From: Microbacterium abyssi
GTDB lineage: Bacteria; Actinomycetota; Actinomycetes; Actinomycetales; Microbacteriaceae
DNA length: 64,000 bases
Assembly (NCBI RefSeq): GCF_015277895.1
Contig: NZ_CP063815.1
Coordinates: 2,852,001-2,916,000 of the forward strand
Direction of reading: 5' to 3'
The position numbers and the translations under genes are program-made. A model generated the notes under the pieces. It did not search any database. It saw only the letters and a program-made list of their open reading frames with translations, and was not told where the DNA came from. Below are positions 8,486 through 17,364 of the stretch, piece by piece. Numbering within the stretch: position 1 is the first letter of the stretch; every line of letters begins with the position of its first letter.

Positions 8486-9352
8486 ATGACCGTAGAATCC
8501 GCCGATGCCGTGGTCACCTATGAGGTACGCGGCACGACCGCGATCATCCGGCTGAACCGCCCCCAGTATCGCAATGCGCAGAACTCGAAGGTCACCTACG
8601 CGCTGGATGCCGCATTCATCCGCGCCGTCGACGACGATGCCGTGAAGACGATCGTCCTCGGCGGCAACGGCAAGCACTTCTGCGCCGGCCACGACATCGG
8701 CACGCCTGAGCGCGACATCGATGAGAGCTTCGAGCGCAAGGCCGTCATCTGGTGGGACCACGTCGGAGCGCAGGGCGTCGACTCGCGCTTCGCCCGCGAA
8801 TCCGAGGTGTACCTGGGCATGTGCCGGCGCTGGCGGGAGATCCCCAAGCCCGTCATCGCCATGGTGCAGGGCGCCTGCATCGCCGGCGGCCTCATGCTCG
8901 CCTGGTCGTGTGATTTCATCGTCGCCTCGGAGGACGCGTTCTTCCAGGACCCGGTCGTCTCGATGGGCATCCCCGGTGTGGAGTACTTCGCCCACCCCTG
9001 GGTGACCAACCCCCGCGCCGCCAAGGAGATGCTCTACACAGGCGACCGGATGCCCGCCGATCGCGCCTACGAGCTCGGCATGGTCAACCATGTGGTTCCC
9101 CGCGACGAGCTGGAGGAGACGACCCTCGCTCTGGCCGAGCGCATCGGCAGGATGCCCCGCCTCGGGCTCGCCCTGACGAAGAAGGCCGTGAACCAGGCTG
9201 AAGACCTTCAGGGCATGCGCGCGGGCATGGACTCGGTGTTCGGCCTGCATCACGCGGCGCATTCGCACAACGCCGAAGTCGGCGGCGACTCGCTCGGCGG
9301 CGTAGACGTGAAGTCCATCAAGACGGACACAGAGCAGGGAGCGACGAAGTGA
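8486..9352 (+). CDS. Enoyl-CoA hydratase/isomerase family protein
   Basis: This 288-residue crotonase has KHFCAGHDIG and GACIAGGLMLAWSCD oxyanion-hole blocks and a somewhat long C-terminal tail. It carries an insertion around residues 75-105 (IDESFERKAVIWW) not typical of short-chain crotonases. It is first in a four-gene operon with three acyl-CoA dehydrogenases and overlaps the next gene by four bases (GTGA). It probably hydrates an unsaturated acyl-CoA from HIP side-chain removal or from the ring-opened chain. It is clearly different from EchA20 and from the valine-pathway hydratase at 55343. Confidence 0.83.
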   Translation: MTVESADAVVTYEVRGTTAIIRLNRPQYRNAQNSKVTYALDAAFIRAVDDDAVKTIVLGGNGKHFCAGHDIGTPERDIDESFERKAVIWWDHVGAQGVDSRFARESEVYLGMCRRWREIPKPVIAMVQGACIAGGLMLAWSCDFIVASEDAFFQDPVVSMGIPGVEYFAHPWVTNPRAAKEMLYTGDRMPADRAYELGMVNHVVPRDELEETTLALAERIGRMPRLGLALTKKAVNQAEDLQGMRAGMDSVFGLHHAAHSHNAEVGGDSLGGVDVKSIKTDTEQGATK

Positions 9353-10518
9353 ACCTCGACCTCACCCCCGAGCAGGGGGCCTTCGCCGCTGAGGCGCGCG
9401 CCTGGCTCGAAGCCCACGTGCCCGAGACGCCCCTGCCGTCGATGGACACGGAGGCGGGCTTCGCCGCGCACCGGGAGTGGGAGGCGACGCTCGCCGCCGG
9501 GCGGTGGTCGGTGGTGTCGTGGCCGGAGCAGTACGGCGGAAGAGACGTCGGCATCACCGAGTGGGTGCTGTTCGAGGAGGAGTACTACCGCGCCGGCGCA
9601 CCTACTCGCGTCGCACAGAACGGCATCTCGCTGCTCGCGCCGATCCTGTTCGAGCACGGCACGCCCGAGCAGCACGAGCGCTTCCTCGGCCCGATGACCG
9701 ACGGATCGCTGATCTGGGCGCAGGCCTGGTCCGAGCCGGGCGCCGGCAGCGACCTGGCCGCGATCCGGAGCACGGCCAGCCGCGACGACGAGCGCGGCGG
9801 CTGGGTGCTCAACGGCCAGAAGATCTGGAGCTCGCGCGCTGCATGGGCCGATCGCGGCTTCGGTCTGTTCCGCTCCGACCCCGAGGCGCAGCGGCACCGC
9901 GGACTCACCTACTTCCTCTTCCCGATGGATGCCGCAGGCATCACCGTCCGCCCGATCGCACAGCTCGACGGCACGACCGGGTTCGCGGAGATCTTCTTCG
10001 ATGACGTGTTCGTGCCGGATGAGGATGTTCTGGGTGCGCCGGGCGACGGATGGCGCGTCGCCATGAGCACGGCCGGAAACGAGCGCGGCCTTTCGCTGCG
10101 TGCTCCCGGACGGTTTCTCGCCGCGACGGATCGCCTCATCGCCCTGCAGTCCGATGCGGACAGCCCCGGCGAGGACAACGCGGTCGTCGACGCCTGGATC
10201 GGCGCGGAGGCGTACCGCCTGTTCACCTGGCAGACCGTGAGCACCCTGCTCGAGGGTGGTTCGGTCGGCGCCGAAGGCAGCATCAACAAGGTGTTCTGGT
10301 CCGAGCTCGACCTGCACATCCATGAGACGGCACTGCGCATCCTCGGCCCTGAAGGAGAGCTGCGCGGCGCCTCCGCCACCGAAGGCGGACGGTGGGTCGA
10401 CGACTATCAGTTCTCCCTCGCCGGGCCGATCTACGCGGGCACGAACGAGGTCCAGCGCAACATCATCGCGGAGCGGATTCTTGGTCTCCCCCGCAGCGGA
10501 ACCGGAAGGCGCGCATGA
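9349..10518 (+). CDS. Acyl-CoA dehydrogenase, FadE31-like
   Basis: This 389-residue acyl-CoA dehydrogenase starts with GTG overlapping the previous stop. It has QAWSEPGAGSDLA, NGQKIWSSRA, and a C-terminal YAGTNEVQRNIIAERILGLPR. Its full length contrasts with the shorter dehydrogenases downstream. In mycobacteria fadE31, fadE32 and fadE33 are likewise adjacent and belong to the KstR2 regulon. Steroid dehydrogenases often form alpha2beta2 complexes of unlike subunits, so this protein may pair with one of the next two. The likely substrate is a ring-opened intermediate after IpdAB. Confidence 0.8.
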   Translation: MNLDLTPEQGAFAAEARAWLEAHVPETPLPSMDTEAGFAAHREWEATLAAGRWSVVSWPEQYGGRDVGITEWVLFEEEYYRAGAPTRVAQNGISLLAPILFEHGTPEQHERFLGPMTDGSLIWAQAWSEPGAGSDLAAIRSTASRDDERGGWVLNGQKIWSSRAAWADRGFGLFRSDPEAQRHRGLTYFLFPMDAAGITVRPIAQLDGTTGFAEIFFDDVFVPDEDVLGAPGDGWRVAMSTAGNERGLSLRAPGRFLAATDRLIALQSDADSPGEDNAVVDAWIGAEAYRLFTWQTVSTLLEGGSVGAEGSINKVFWSELDLHIHETALRILGPEGELRGASATEGGRWVDDYQFSLAGPIYAGTNEVQRNIIAERILGLPRSGTGRRA

Positions 10519-11483
10519 TGCGATTCCTGCCCACAGAAGAACAGGTCGCCTTCACCGAGGCCATCGACGACATCGTCGAGGGCGGAGGCGGAGCAGACAT
10601 CGCCCGCAGCTGGGCCGACGGGGCCACGTCCGCGGGGCTCGCTCTGTGGCGCCGATTCGGCGAGATGGGCCTGCTCGGGCTTCGCGTGAGCGAGGCGGCC
10701 GGGGGCTTCGGCGGCACGCTGACCGACCTGGCGGTCGTGTTCGAGCGACTCGGATACCACGGTGTTCCCGGTCCCTACCTCGAGACCGTCGCGCTGCTCC
10801 CGTCGCTCGTCGATGACGACACCAGGGCGGAACTCGCGGGTGGTGCCATCGCGACCGCAGCTGTCGACGGCATCGCACCCGCCGCGCTCGATGCGCGCAT
10901 CGCAACGCACCGCTACATCGTCCAGGACGGTGCGCTGGCTAGCGGCGAGATCGAGGAAGAGCTGACCTCTGTCGCGCCGACCCGGCGCCTTGCACGTCTG
11001 ACCCAGAGCGGCTCCGCTGCTCCGCTCGAGCCCGGTGCGCTCGCGGGCGCGCTGAACGAGGCCGCCATTGCGGCGGCAGCAACGCTCGTCGGCGCCGGGG
11101 AGCGGATGCTGGACGAAGCCGTCTCCTATGCGAAGGTGCGCGAGCAGTTCGGTCATCCGATCGGCGAATTCCAGGCACTCAAGCACCAACTCGCCGATGT
11201 GCGCATCGCGCTGAGCTTCGCTCGGCCGCTGGTATGGAATGCCGCGTTGCGCGCAGACCAGTCAGATGCTGACAGGGCAGTCTCTGCAGCGAAGGTCGCC
11301 GCAGGCGATGCGGCGATGCTCGCCGCCCGCACCTCACTGCAGGTGCACGGAGCTATCGGCTACACCGCAGAGCACGCCCTGCGCATCTGGCTCGGCCTCG
11401 CACCAGCGCTCTCCGCGGCCTGGGGCACGCCCGAGTTCCACCGGGCGCGGATCGCCCGCGCTATCCTCCCGAAGGAGCGGTGA
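10515..11483 (+). CDS. Acyl-CoA dehydrogenase-like subunit, FadE32-like
   Basis: This protein is 322 residues, starting at the ATG (10515) that overlaps the previous stop by four bases. It is shorter than a complete enzyme, with no SEPGAGSD block; [31 protein letters not shown]-like helices and a C-terminal [16 protein letters not shown] segment are present. FadE32 and FadE33 of M. tuberculosis are about this size. The lack of a standard FAD/substrate motif suggests it is one half of a heteromeric dehydrogenase with a neighbour. Confidence 0.75.
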   Translation: [322 protein letters not shown]

Positions 11484-12574
11484 TGTCATTCGAACCCGAT
11501 GAGGATCAGCAGGAGCTCGTCGCGCTTGTACGCGGAGTCCTGAGCCAGCGTGCCGACAGCGCGGCGAACCGTCGCGCCCTGGACAGCGCCGAACGCTACG
11601 ACGCGGAGCTGTGGCGTCTGCTGTGCGAGGAGATCGGCATCGCCGGGATGGCGATACCCGAGGAATACGGCGGCGCCGGCTTCACCCTGCGCGAGGCGCA
11701 GCTGGTGCTGGAGGAGATCGGATACTCGCTCGCCCCGTCGCCTTATCTCGGCTCCGTCGCCATCGCCGCACAGGCCATCGTCGCTTCTGGCGATCGGGAC
11801 GCCGCGACTCGACTGCTGCCGGCGATCGCTGAAGGCTCGTCGTCGGCCGCACTCGCGTGGGCGGACCCGTCCGGCCGATTCTCTCCCGACAACGCGGGTG
11901 TCCGAGCAGCGGATCACAGCGGCTGGACGCTGACCGGCACGAGCGGATTCGTGCTCGACGGTGCGACCGCTGACGTACTGATCGTGATCGCACAGACGCC
12001 CGAGGGCCCGCGCCTGTTCGAGGTGTCCGATGCAGGCGCCGTCGCGCGCGAGGACAGCCGGACGATGGATCAGACCATGCGCCTGGCGACGCTGCGCTTC
12101 GACGCGACGCCTGCCCGTGCGCTCGGCGACGCTGATCCCGCTGTGCTGGAGACAGTGCGCGCACTCGCTCTCGCCGCGACCAGCGCCGTGCAGGCCGGCA
12201 GTGCCGCCCGCGCCCTCGACGAGACCGTGGCCTATGCGAAGCAGCGGGTGCAATTCGGACGGCAGATCGGATCGTTCCAGGCGATCAAGCATCGCCTGGC
12301 CGACATGCACGTGCAGGCAGAGATCGCACGTACGGCATCGCGAGCCGCATCCGACGCCCTCGCAGAAGGTGCGGACGACCGCTTCACGCTTGCCGTGATC
12401 GCCAAGGCGACCTGCTCCGAAGCACTCGAGCAGATCGCATCGGAGACGATCCAACTGCACGGCGGCATCGCGATCACCTGGGAGCACGATGCACACCTGA
12501 TCTTCAAGCGCGCGCACTCCCTCGGGCAGCTCTTCGGCACGCCGCGCGAGCTCCGCGAGGCCTGGGTCCTCTGA
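11483..12574 (+). CDS. Acyl-CoA dehydrogenase, FadE33-like
   Basis: This protein is 363 residues. ATG 11483 is preferred to GTG 11480 because GAAGGAG sits five bases before it; it overlaps the previous stop by one base (TGATG). The N-terminal domain has GIAGMAIPEEYGGAGFT; the C-terminal domain has YAKQRVQFGRQIGSFQAIKH and LHGGIAITWEHDAH. No full SEPGAGSD signature is visible. Last of the four-gene operon, it is expected to dehydrogenate a steroid-derived acyl-CoA in complex with FadE31- or FadE32-like subunits. It is longer than the FadE33 I recall, so the name is provisional. Confidence 0.75.
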   Translation: MSFEPDEDQQELVALVRGVLSQRADSAANRRALDSAERYDAELWRLLCEEIGIAGMAIPEEYGGAGFTLREAQLVLEEIGYSLAPSPYLGSVAIAAQAIVASGDRDAATRLLPAIAEGSSSAALAWADPSGRFSPDNAGVRAADHSGWTLTGTSGFVLDGATADVLIVIAQTPEGPRLFEVSDAGAVAREDSRTMDQTMRLATLRFDATPARALGDADPAVLETVRALALAATSAVQAGSAARALDETVAYAKQRVQFGRQIGSFQAIKHRLADMHVQAEIARTASRAASDALAEGADDRFTLAVIAKATCSEALEQIASETIQLHGGIAITWEHDAHLIFKRAHSLGQLFGTPRELREAWVL

Positions 12575-12576
12575 CC

Positions 12577-12612
12577 GCTGATTCCGGAGCCTGCCAAGGC
12601 CCTGGAATCAGC
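12577..12612. terminator. Bidirectional hairpin terminator
   Basis: A 9-bp stem GCTGATTCC/GGAATCAGC with an inner 4-bp GCCT/AGGC stem lies between convergent genes ending at 12574 and 12608. It includes the stop codon of the latter. Confidence 0.6.
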
Positions 12613-13054
12613 GCCGAAGCGGAGTGGACTCGGTCCAGTCGGTGTACTTGCGGCGCTCCTGGAACAGCCACTGGTCGCCAACGCGCACGAGCGTGTCGTC
12701 ATACCGGTCGGCGAGCGTGAACCGCGTGCGCCCGTCCGGCGCCTCGCGGATGTGGTGCGACATGCAGTAGGTGTGCACGCGTGCGTTGTCACCGTCGATC
12801 TCGACATCGCTCGGTGACAGCACATGGCTGGTCACAGCGAACTGCGACAGTGCACTGAAAGCGCGGATGAGCTGCTCGCGGCCCTGCGGCGACTCGGCGG
12901 GTGTCTCGGCCCGCGGCCGGTACATCAGCATCCGGCCATCGGCGACGAACAGGTCTGCCATGTCCTCCGGTCGCCGCTGGTCGGCGAAGCGCCCGTAGCG
13001 GGCGATCACACGCGTGACCGCCCGCCAGTCCGCGAACTGCGCCGCAGCGTTCAT
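12608..13054 (-). CDS. SnoaL/NTF2-like protein
   Basis: This 148-residue cone-shaped alpha+beta (SnoaL-like) protein begins with a helix RAVTRVIARYGRFADQRRPEDMADLFVADG, typical of the family, and ends in a basic strand VGDQWLFQERRKYTDW. Members act as dehydratases, isomerases, hydroxylases or have no known activity. It is the last gene of SDR-PaaY-like-SnoaL and overlaps the previous gene by four bases. It is one of five SnoaL-like genes in the island; none can be assigned a reaction from sequence alone. Confidence 0.75.
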   Translation of the reverse strand: MNAAAQFADWRAVTRVIARYGRFADQRRPEDMADLFVADGRMLMYRPRAETPAESPQGREQLIRAFSALSQFAVTSHVLSPSDVEIDGDNARVHTYCMSHHIREAPDGRTRFTLADRYDDTLVRVGDQWLFQERRKYTDWTESTPLRR

Positions 13055-13668
13055 GAGGCGCCTTCAGCCCTTTTCCGGTGCAGCGGAGTCGCGGCATCCG
13101 CTGACCATGCGGTGCGCCGCCGATCCGGTTCGACTGCACTGAGCGGCGGAACCGGACGCAGGCTCTCGCGACTGCGACGCGCGAGCTCCTGATAGATGCG
13201 CACGCCGTTTCGCTTCCACGCCTTGGCCTGCTCATCGAGCGGGCCGATCACCTTCGCGGGCGCGCCGAGCACCTTGGACCCTTCCGGCACGACGGTGCCG
13301 GCCGTCACCACCGCTCCCGCTCCGATGAGAGAGTCCGCGCCGATCTCCGCGCCGTCGAGCACGGTGACGCCGATGCCGATCAGTGCGAAGGAGCCGATCC
13401 GGCACCCGTGCAGCACCGCACCGTGGCCGACGTGGCTGTTCGGATCGAGTACGGCGTCTGCGCCAGGGAAGGCATGGATCACGCAGGAGTCCTGCACGTT
13501 CGAGCCCTCCCCCACGACGATGCGGCCGAAGTCACCGCGCAGGCTCGCGAATGGTCCGATATAGCATCCGGGGCCGATGATCACATCGCCGATCAGGCTC
13601 GCGGTCTCGTGCACGAACGCCGTCGGGTCGACGACCGGCACGACGCCGTCGAACTCGTACACAGGCAT
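13051..13668 (-). CDS. Left-handed beta-helix (gamma-carbonic-anhydrase/PaaY-like) protein
   Basis: This 205-residue hexapeptide-repeat protein runs from VDPTAFVHETASLIGDVIIGPG to GAGAVVTAGTVVPEGSKVLGAPAKV. Metal-ligand positions are visible in SNVQDSCVIHAF and SHVGHGAVLHGC, so zinc or iron binding is likely. PaaY, the closest well-known relative, is a thioesterase that rescues dead-end CoA adducts in phenylacetate catabolism; a similar CoA-salvage role is plausible here. The C-terminal 40 residues are charged and not part of the helix. The start at 13668 overlaps the upstream SDR stop by one base. Confidence 0.8.
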   Translation of the reverse strand: MPVYEFDGVVPVVDPTAFVHETASLIGDVIIGPGCYIGPFASLRGDFGRIVVGEGSNVQDSCVIHAFPGADAVLDPNSHVGHGAVLHGCRIGSFALIGIGVTVLDGAEIGADSLIGAGAVVTAGTVVPEGSKVLGAPAKVIGPLDEQAKAWKRNGVRIYQELARRSRESLRPVPPLSAVEPDRRRTAWSADAATPLHRKRAEGAS

Positions 13669-14411
13669 CAGGCGACCTGGCCGCCGTCGATCACGAAGTC
13701 CTGTCCCGTGCAGTAGCTGCTGGCGTCGCTCGCGAGGAACGCGACGAGATTCGAGATCTCCTCGGGGCGTCCGGCGCGTGGAATCGGGATGCGGGAGATG
13801 AAGCCGACACCGGCACGGGTGTCTTCCGTGATCATCGGAGTGTCGACAGCGCCCGGGCACACGGTGTTCACGCGGATTCCCCACTCGGAGAGCTCATGAG
13901 CGAGCGCATGCGACACACCCCGAAGACCCCACTTCGACGCCGAGTACGGCACGCGGTTCGCATAGCCGGAAACGCCGGCGGTGGAGGCGATGTTGACGAC
14001 GGAGGCACCGCCGTTCTTCATCAGGGGCAGAAGTGCCTGTACGCCGAGCATCGGACCTATGAGGTTGACATCGAGCGTGAGCCGGATCACCTTCTCCGAG
14101 GTGTCGGCCAGCGGTCCCTCCGGGCAGAAACCAGCGTTGTTGACGAGAATGTCGACGCGCCCGAACGCCTGCTTCGCGTTCTCGACGACATCGTTCCAGG
14201 CTGCGGCCGAGCTGACATCATGGGCGATCCCGATCGCATCATCGCCGAACTCTGCGGCGAACTCCGTGACGGCATCGCCGTCGAGGTCGGTGAGCACGAG
14301 ACGCGCGCCGAGCTGGTGGAAGAGCCTGGCATGCGAGCGGCCCTGCCCGCCGGCTGCTCCGGTGATGAGCGCGATCTTGTCGGTCAGATCGATGATGGGC
14401 GTTGCGTTCAT
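13668..14411 (-). CDS. Short-chain dehydrogenase/reductase
   Basis: This is a 247-residue classical SDR starting MNATPIIDL. ATG 14411 has GAAGGAA upstream; a TTG at 14426 is in frame but closer to the operator. It has TGAAGGQG (17-24), NNAG, and YSASK near residue 154, all intact, and ends in FVIDGGQVA. First gene of a three-gene operon divergent from the VOC protein, with a KstR2-type site in between. The substrate is probably a hydroxylated steroid-derived acyl-CoA. Confidence 0.82.
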   Translation of the reverse strand: MNATPIIDLTDKIALITGAAGGQGRSHARLFHQLGARLVLTDLDGDAVTEFAAEFGDDAIGIAHDVSSAAAWNDVVENAKQAFGRVDILVNNAGFCPEGPLADTSEKVIRLTLDVNLIGPMLGVQALLPLMKNGGASVVNIASTAGVSGYANRVPYSASKWGLRGVSHALAHELSEWGIRVNTVCPGAVDTPMITEDTRAGVGFISRIPIPRAGRPEEISNLVAFLASDASSYCTGQDFVIDGGQVA

Positions 14412-14433
14412 GAGATTCCTTCGCAATAGTTAG

Positions 14434-14451
14434 CAAACAAGCATTTGTTTG
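14434..14451. promoter_or_regulatory. KstR2-type operator
   Basis: CAAACAA-GCAT-TTGTTTG is a perfect 7-bp inverted repeat. The AACAAGCATTTGTT frame (14436-14449) matches the regulon consensus with one change. It ends immediately before the GGAGG of the rightward VOC gene and lies 22 bases from the leftward SDR start. Confidence 0.72.
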
Positions 14452-14459
14452 GAGGCAGA

Positions 14460-14909
14460 ATGAGTACGATTCATCACATCGGCATCACCGTGAGCGACCT
14501 GGCATCGGCGACGACGTTCTACCGGACGCTCAGCGGCGGCGAGGCCATCGGTCCGCTGATCAAGAGCGGGCCCGCTGTCGAGGCCGCCACCGGCTACCCC
14601 GGCGTGGAGATCTCGATGACCTTCGTACGCGCCTCCAATGACGTCTTCATCGAGCTGCTGGAATACCGCGGCGCCGACGCCCCGCGCATCGACCCGAACA
14701 ACGGTCACATCGGCGCCGCGCACCCCGCGATCGTCGTCGATGACATCGAGGCGGCCATCGCACAAGCGACGGACCTCGGGTATCCCCCGCTTTCCGCGAC
14801 GATGGTCGCCGGCACCGGCCCCCTCAAGGGTTACCGCTATGTGTACATACTCGGACCGGACGAGGTCCGGGTCGAACTGCTGCAGGCGCCTCATTCTTCT
14901 TCTTCCTGA
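14460..14909 (+). CDS. VOC (glyoxalase/bleomycin-resistance) family protein
   Basis: This 149-residue protein has two paired VOC modules: HHIGITVSDLASATTFY (5-21) and HPAIVVDDIEAAIAQA. The start at 14460 is fixed by GGAGG four bases upstream. His near residue 5 and Glu residues at the ends of the second and fourth strands (IELLE, RVELLQ) resemble metal ligands of methylmalonyl-CoA epimerase-like enzymes. A role in epimerising a 2-methyl-branched acyl-CoA would fit the propionyl/methyl-branched products of the pathway, but this is inference. Its stop overlaps the convergent flavin reductase by 19 bases. Confidence 0.78.
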   Translation: MSTIHHIGITVSDLASATTFYRTLSGGEAIGPLIKSGPAVEAATGYPGVEISMTFVRASNDVFIELLEYRGADAPRIDPNNGHIGAAHPAIVVDDIEAAIAQATDLGYPPLSATMVAGTGPLKGYRYVYILGPDEVRVELLQAPHSSSS

Positions 14910-16084
14910 GCGCCCGGAACGGACAGGCCCTTCGAGGCGGCCTCGGCCGTGGAAGTGAGCCGATCCGTCCATCGCCGGACCTGCGCGGGTTCGGCGTCGG
15001 GCGGAAATCCGAACAGCACGATGCTCAGGACCATCGCCCCGGTGGAGTCGAAAACAGGTGCCGACAGGATTCGCACACTCAGTGCGCCCGTGTCGAGCAC
15101 GTCATCGGCCGGTTCGTACGCGTCCGCGATGCTCTCCAGCGCTGCACGGATGCGCACATCCACGCCGGTATGTCCGCTGTCTCTGCCATGGCGTGAGATC
15201 GTCGCCCAGTGCTCGTCGTGATCCTGCGCGACGAGGCCGACGGACCAGCCGCGGCGGCGCACTCGTTCGAGCCGCTCTTCCACGCCCGCGTCACCCGCGG
15301 GAAGAGCCTGTCGTGGCGGTGTCCATCGTGAGACCAGGGACTGGTCGAACGCGGGGAACGTCGCGCCATACGGCATCCGCAGCGGCAACCGTCGACCGAT
15401 GTGTTCCCGGACCGATCTTTCGGATCCCGAGGCAGCAGCCAGAATCAGCAGATCCCCGCCGACGAGCGACTGAGTGTAGGTCTCGAGCCCGGTCTCTCTC
15501 GCAAGTGCTTCAAGGTGGGGACGAGTAGCGTCAGCGATCTGCAGCTGCCGGCTGAGCTGTGCGGCATCGTCGTCCTCCCGGCGTCGGTCGAACCGCCCGT
15601 ATCCTCCTTGGAAGAACAGCAACGGGCCCGCGGGCTCCTCGGTGTCGAGCGCGGTGACGGCACCGATCACGATGTCGTGATCCCCCTCCGTGTGCCGAGC
15701 CGTCACTGTGCAGTCGATCCAGGCCACGGAGCCGTCGAGGATAGGGTTGCCCGCCGGGGAGGGGCGCCACGCGACCCCATCGAACTTGTGGGGGTCCCGA
15801 CTCGCGAGGCGACGGCACAGCTCTTCCTGATCCTCGCTCAGCACATTCACGCAGAAGCCTTCCGCGCCGCGCATCCGCTCATAGCTCGAGGACGTGCGGG
15901 TCGGCAGGAACGCGACCAGCGGAGGGTCGAGGGAGACCGATGTGAATGATCCGACGACCATCGCTACGGGTTCGTCCTCGGGATCCCTGGCGGTGATGAC
16001 GACCACTCCGGTGGGGAAATGACCGAGAACATCTCGGAACACACGCGGCTCCACGCCGCTCTGATTCGCGCCGGAAGCAGTCAT
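14891..16084 (-). CDS. Flavin reductase fused to an IclR-type effector-binding domain
   Basis: The protein has 397 residues. About 15-168 form a flavin-reductase (HsaB/HpaC-like) domain: FRDVLGHFPTGVVVITA, GSFTSVSLDPPLVAFLPTRTSSSY and DGSVAWIDCTVTARHTEGDHDIVIG. About 175-385 resemble the ligand-binding half of IclR regulators (ATRPHLEALARETGLETY, RILSAPVFDSTGAMVLSIVLFG), but there is no IclR helix-turn-helix. It probably supplies reduced FMN to the adjacent monooxygenase (4-nt overlap), with the IclR-like domain sensing a substrate or product. The 4-HPA hydroxylase reductase C1, with a MarR-like regulatory tail, is a conceptual precedent. Confidence 0.78.
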   Translation of the reverse strand: MTASGANQSGVEPRVFRDVLGHFPTGVVVITARDPEDEPVAMVVGSFTSVSLDPPLVAFLPTRTSSSYERMRGAEGFCVNVLSEDQEELCRRLASRDPHKFDGVAWRPSPAGNPILDGSVAWIDCTVTARHTEGDHDIVIGAVTALDTEEPAGPLLFFQGGYGRFDRRREDDDAAQLSRQLQIADATRPHLEALARETGLETYTQSLVGGDLLILAAASGSERSVREHIGRRLPLRMPYGATFPAFDQSLVSRWTPPRQALPAGDAGVEERLERVRRRGWSVGLVAQDHDEHWATISRHGRDSGHTGVDVRIRAALESIADAYEPADDVLDTGALSVRILSAPVFDSTGAMVLSIVLFGFPPDAEPAQVRRWTDRLTSTAEAASKGLSVPGAQEEEE

Positions 16085-17364
16085 TCGCTCAGGTGCTCCC
16101 GGAGAGTGCTGCCCGTGTACTCGCGACGGAAGAGTCCGCGCTCCTGCAGGATCGGCACGACCTGCTCTCCGAAATCCTTCAACCCCTGCGGCAGGTCCGC
16201 TGGCAGGACGATGAAGCCGTCCGCCGCACCAGCCGTGAACCAGCGTTCCAGGTCGTCGGCGATCGCCTCGGGCGTACCGATCACCGGGCGGTGCCCGAGG
16301 GTCAGCGCGATGCGCTGAGCGAGCTGGCGAAGAGTCAGCCCTTCCTTGAGCGCCGTCTCGATGTAGAGGCGGGGACGAGACACGCTCGCGTTCTCCGCGA
16401 GACGTGGACGCAGGTCCGGCAGCGGTGCATCCGGGTCGACGTCATCGAGATCGAGATTTCCGAGATGGTGGGTGAGGAATGCGCTGAGACCGGCGACATC
16501 GACGAAGCCTCCGAACTCGCGTGCCAGTGCCTGTGCTTCCTGCTCGGTGGAACCGACGAAGGGCATGATGCCGGGCAGCACCCTGAGGCTTCCCGGCGCG
16601 CGGCCGTGCTCCGCCGACAGCTCCCGTGTTCGCGCAACGAACTCGCGGCTGGAGTCCATATCCCACTGCGTGGTGAACGTCATCTCCGCCCAAGCGGCGC
16701 TGAGGTTCATTCCTGGTCCGGATGACCCGGCTTGGGCGATCACCGGACGCCCCTGCGGCGAGCGCCGCAACGGAAGGGGGCCTGCCACTTGAAAATGCTT
16801 GCCGCTGTGCGCGACCGCATGGATCCGTTCGAGGTCTGCATACCGTCCGGATGACGCATCCCCGACGATGGCATCCGCGTCCCAACCATCCCAGAGCGCC
16901 GTGACCACCTCGACGAACTCCTCTGCGCGTTCATAGCGGTCAGCATGATCCGGCAGCGCCGCCGAGCCGTAGTTCGCAGCGGACGCTCCGACTGCCGTCG
17001 TGACGACGTTCCACCCTGCGCGACCTCTGCTTAGATGATCGAGCGTCGCGAACTGGCGAGCCACCGTGAAGGGGTCATTGAACGTCGTGGAGCTGGTACC
17101 CACGAGACCGATGCGCTCGGTGAATCCGGTGATCGCTGACAGCACCGCGACCGGATCCGGCCGTTCCGTGGCATCCGTGGCGATCTGGTCGCCGATTGCG
17201 AGAACATCGGCGAGGAAGAAGGCGTCGAAGCACGCTGTCTCGGCAACCCGAGCGGTCTCGATCCAGTGATCCAGCCCCAGAGCATTGGCCGCGTCGGTGC
17301 GAGGCGAGCGCCATGCCGCCTGGGCTGCTCCGACTCCTTGGATGTACGCGGCGAGATGCATCAT
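16081..17364 (-). CDS. NtaA/SnaA/DszA-type FMN-dependent monooxygenase
   Basis: This 427-residue luciferase-like TIM barrel has the NtaA/DszA family features: HLAAYIQGVG start, AETACFDAFFLADVLA, TSSTTFNDPFTVARQFATLDHLSRGRAGWNVVTT, a DHADRYERAEEFV segment and QAGSSGPGMN. These enzymes use free FMNH2 from a separate reductase, matching the downstream flavin reductase that it overlaps by four bases. Substrates in the family range from aminopolycarboxylates to sulfones. Here the context suggests oxygenation of a steroid-derived ring or side chain. It begins at the stop of the aldo-keto reductase gene (ATGA). Confidence 0.82.
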   Translation of the reverse strand: MMHLAAYIQGVGAAQAAWRSPRTDAANALGLDHWIETARVAETACFDAFFLADVLAIGDQIATDATERPDPVAVLSAITGFTERIGLVGTSSTTFNDPFTVARQFATLDHLSRGRAGWNVVTTAVGASAANYGSAALPDHADRYERAEEFVEVVTALWDGWDADAIVGDASSGRYADLERIHAVAHSGKHFQVAGPLPLRRSPQGRPVIAQAGSSGPGMNLSAAWAEMTFTTQWDMDSSREFVARTRELSAEHGRAPGSLRVLPGIMPFVGSTEQEAQALAREFGGFVDVAGLSAFLTHHLGNLDLDDVDPDAPLPDLRPRLAENASVSRPRLYIETALKEGLTLRQLAQRIALTLGHRPVIGTPEAIADDLERWFTAGAADGFIVLPADLPQGLKDFGEQVVPILQERGLFRREYTGSTLREHLSE

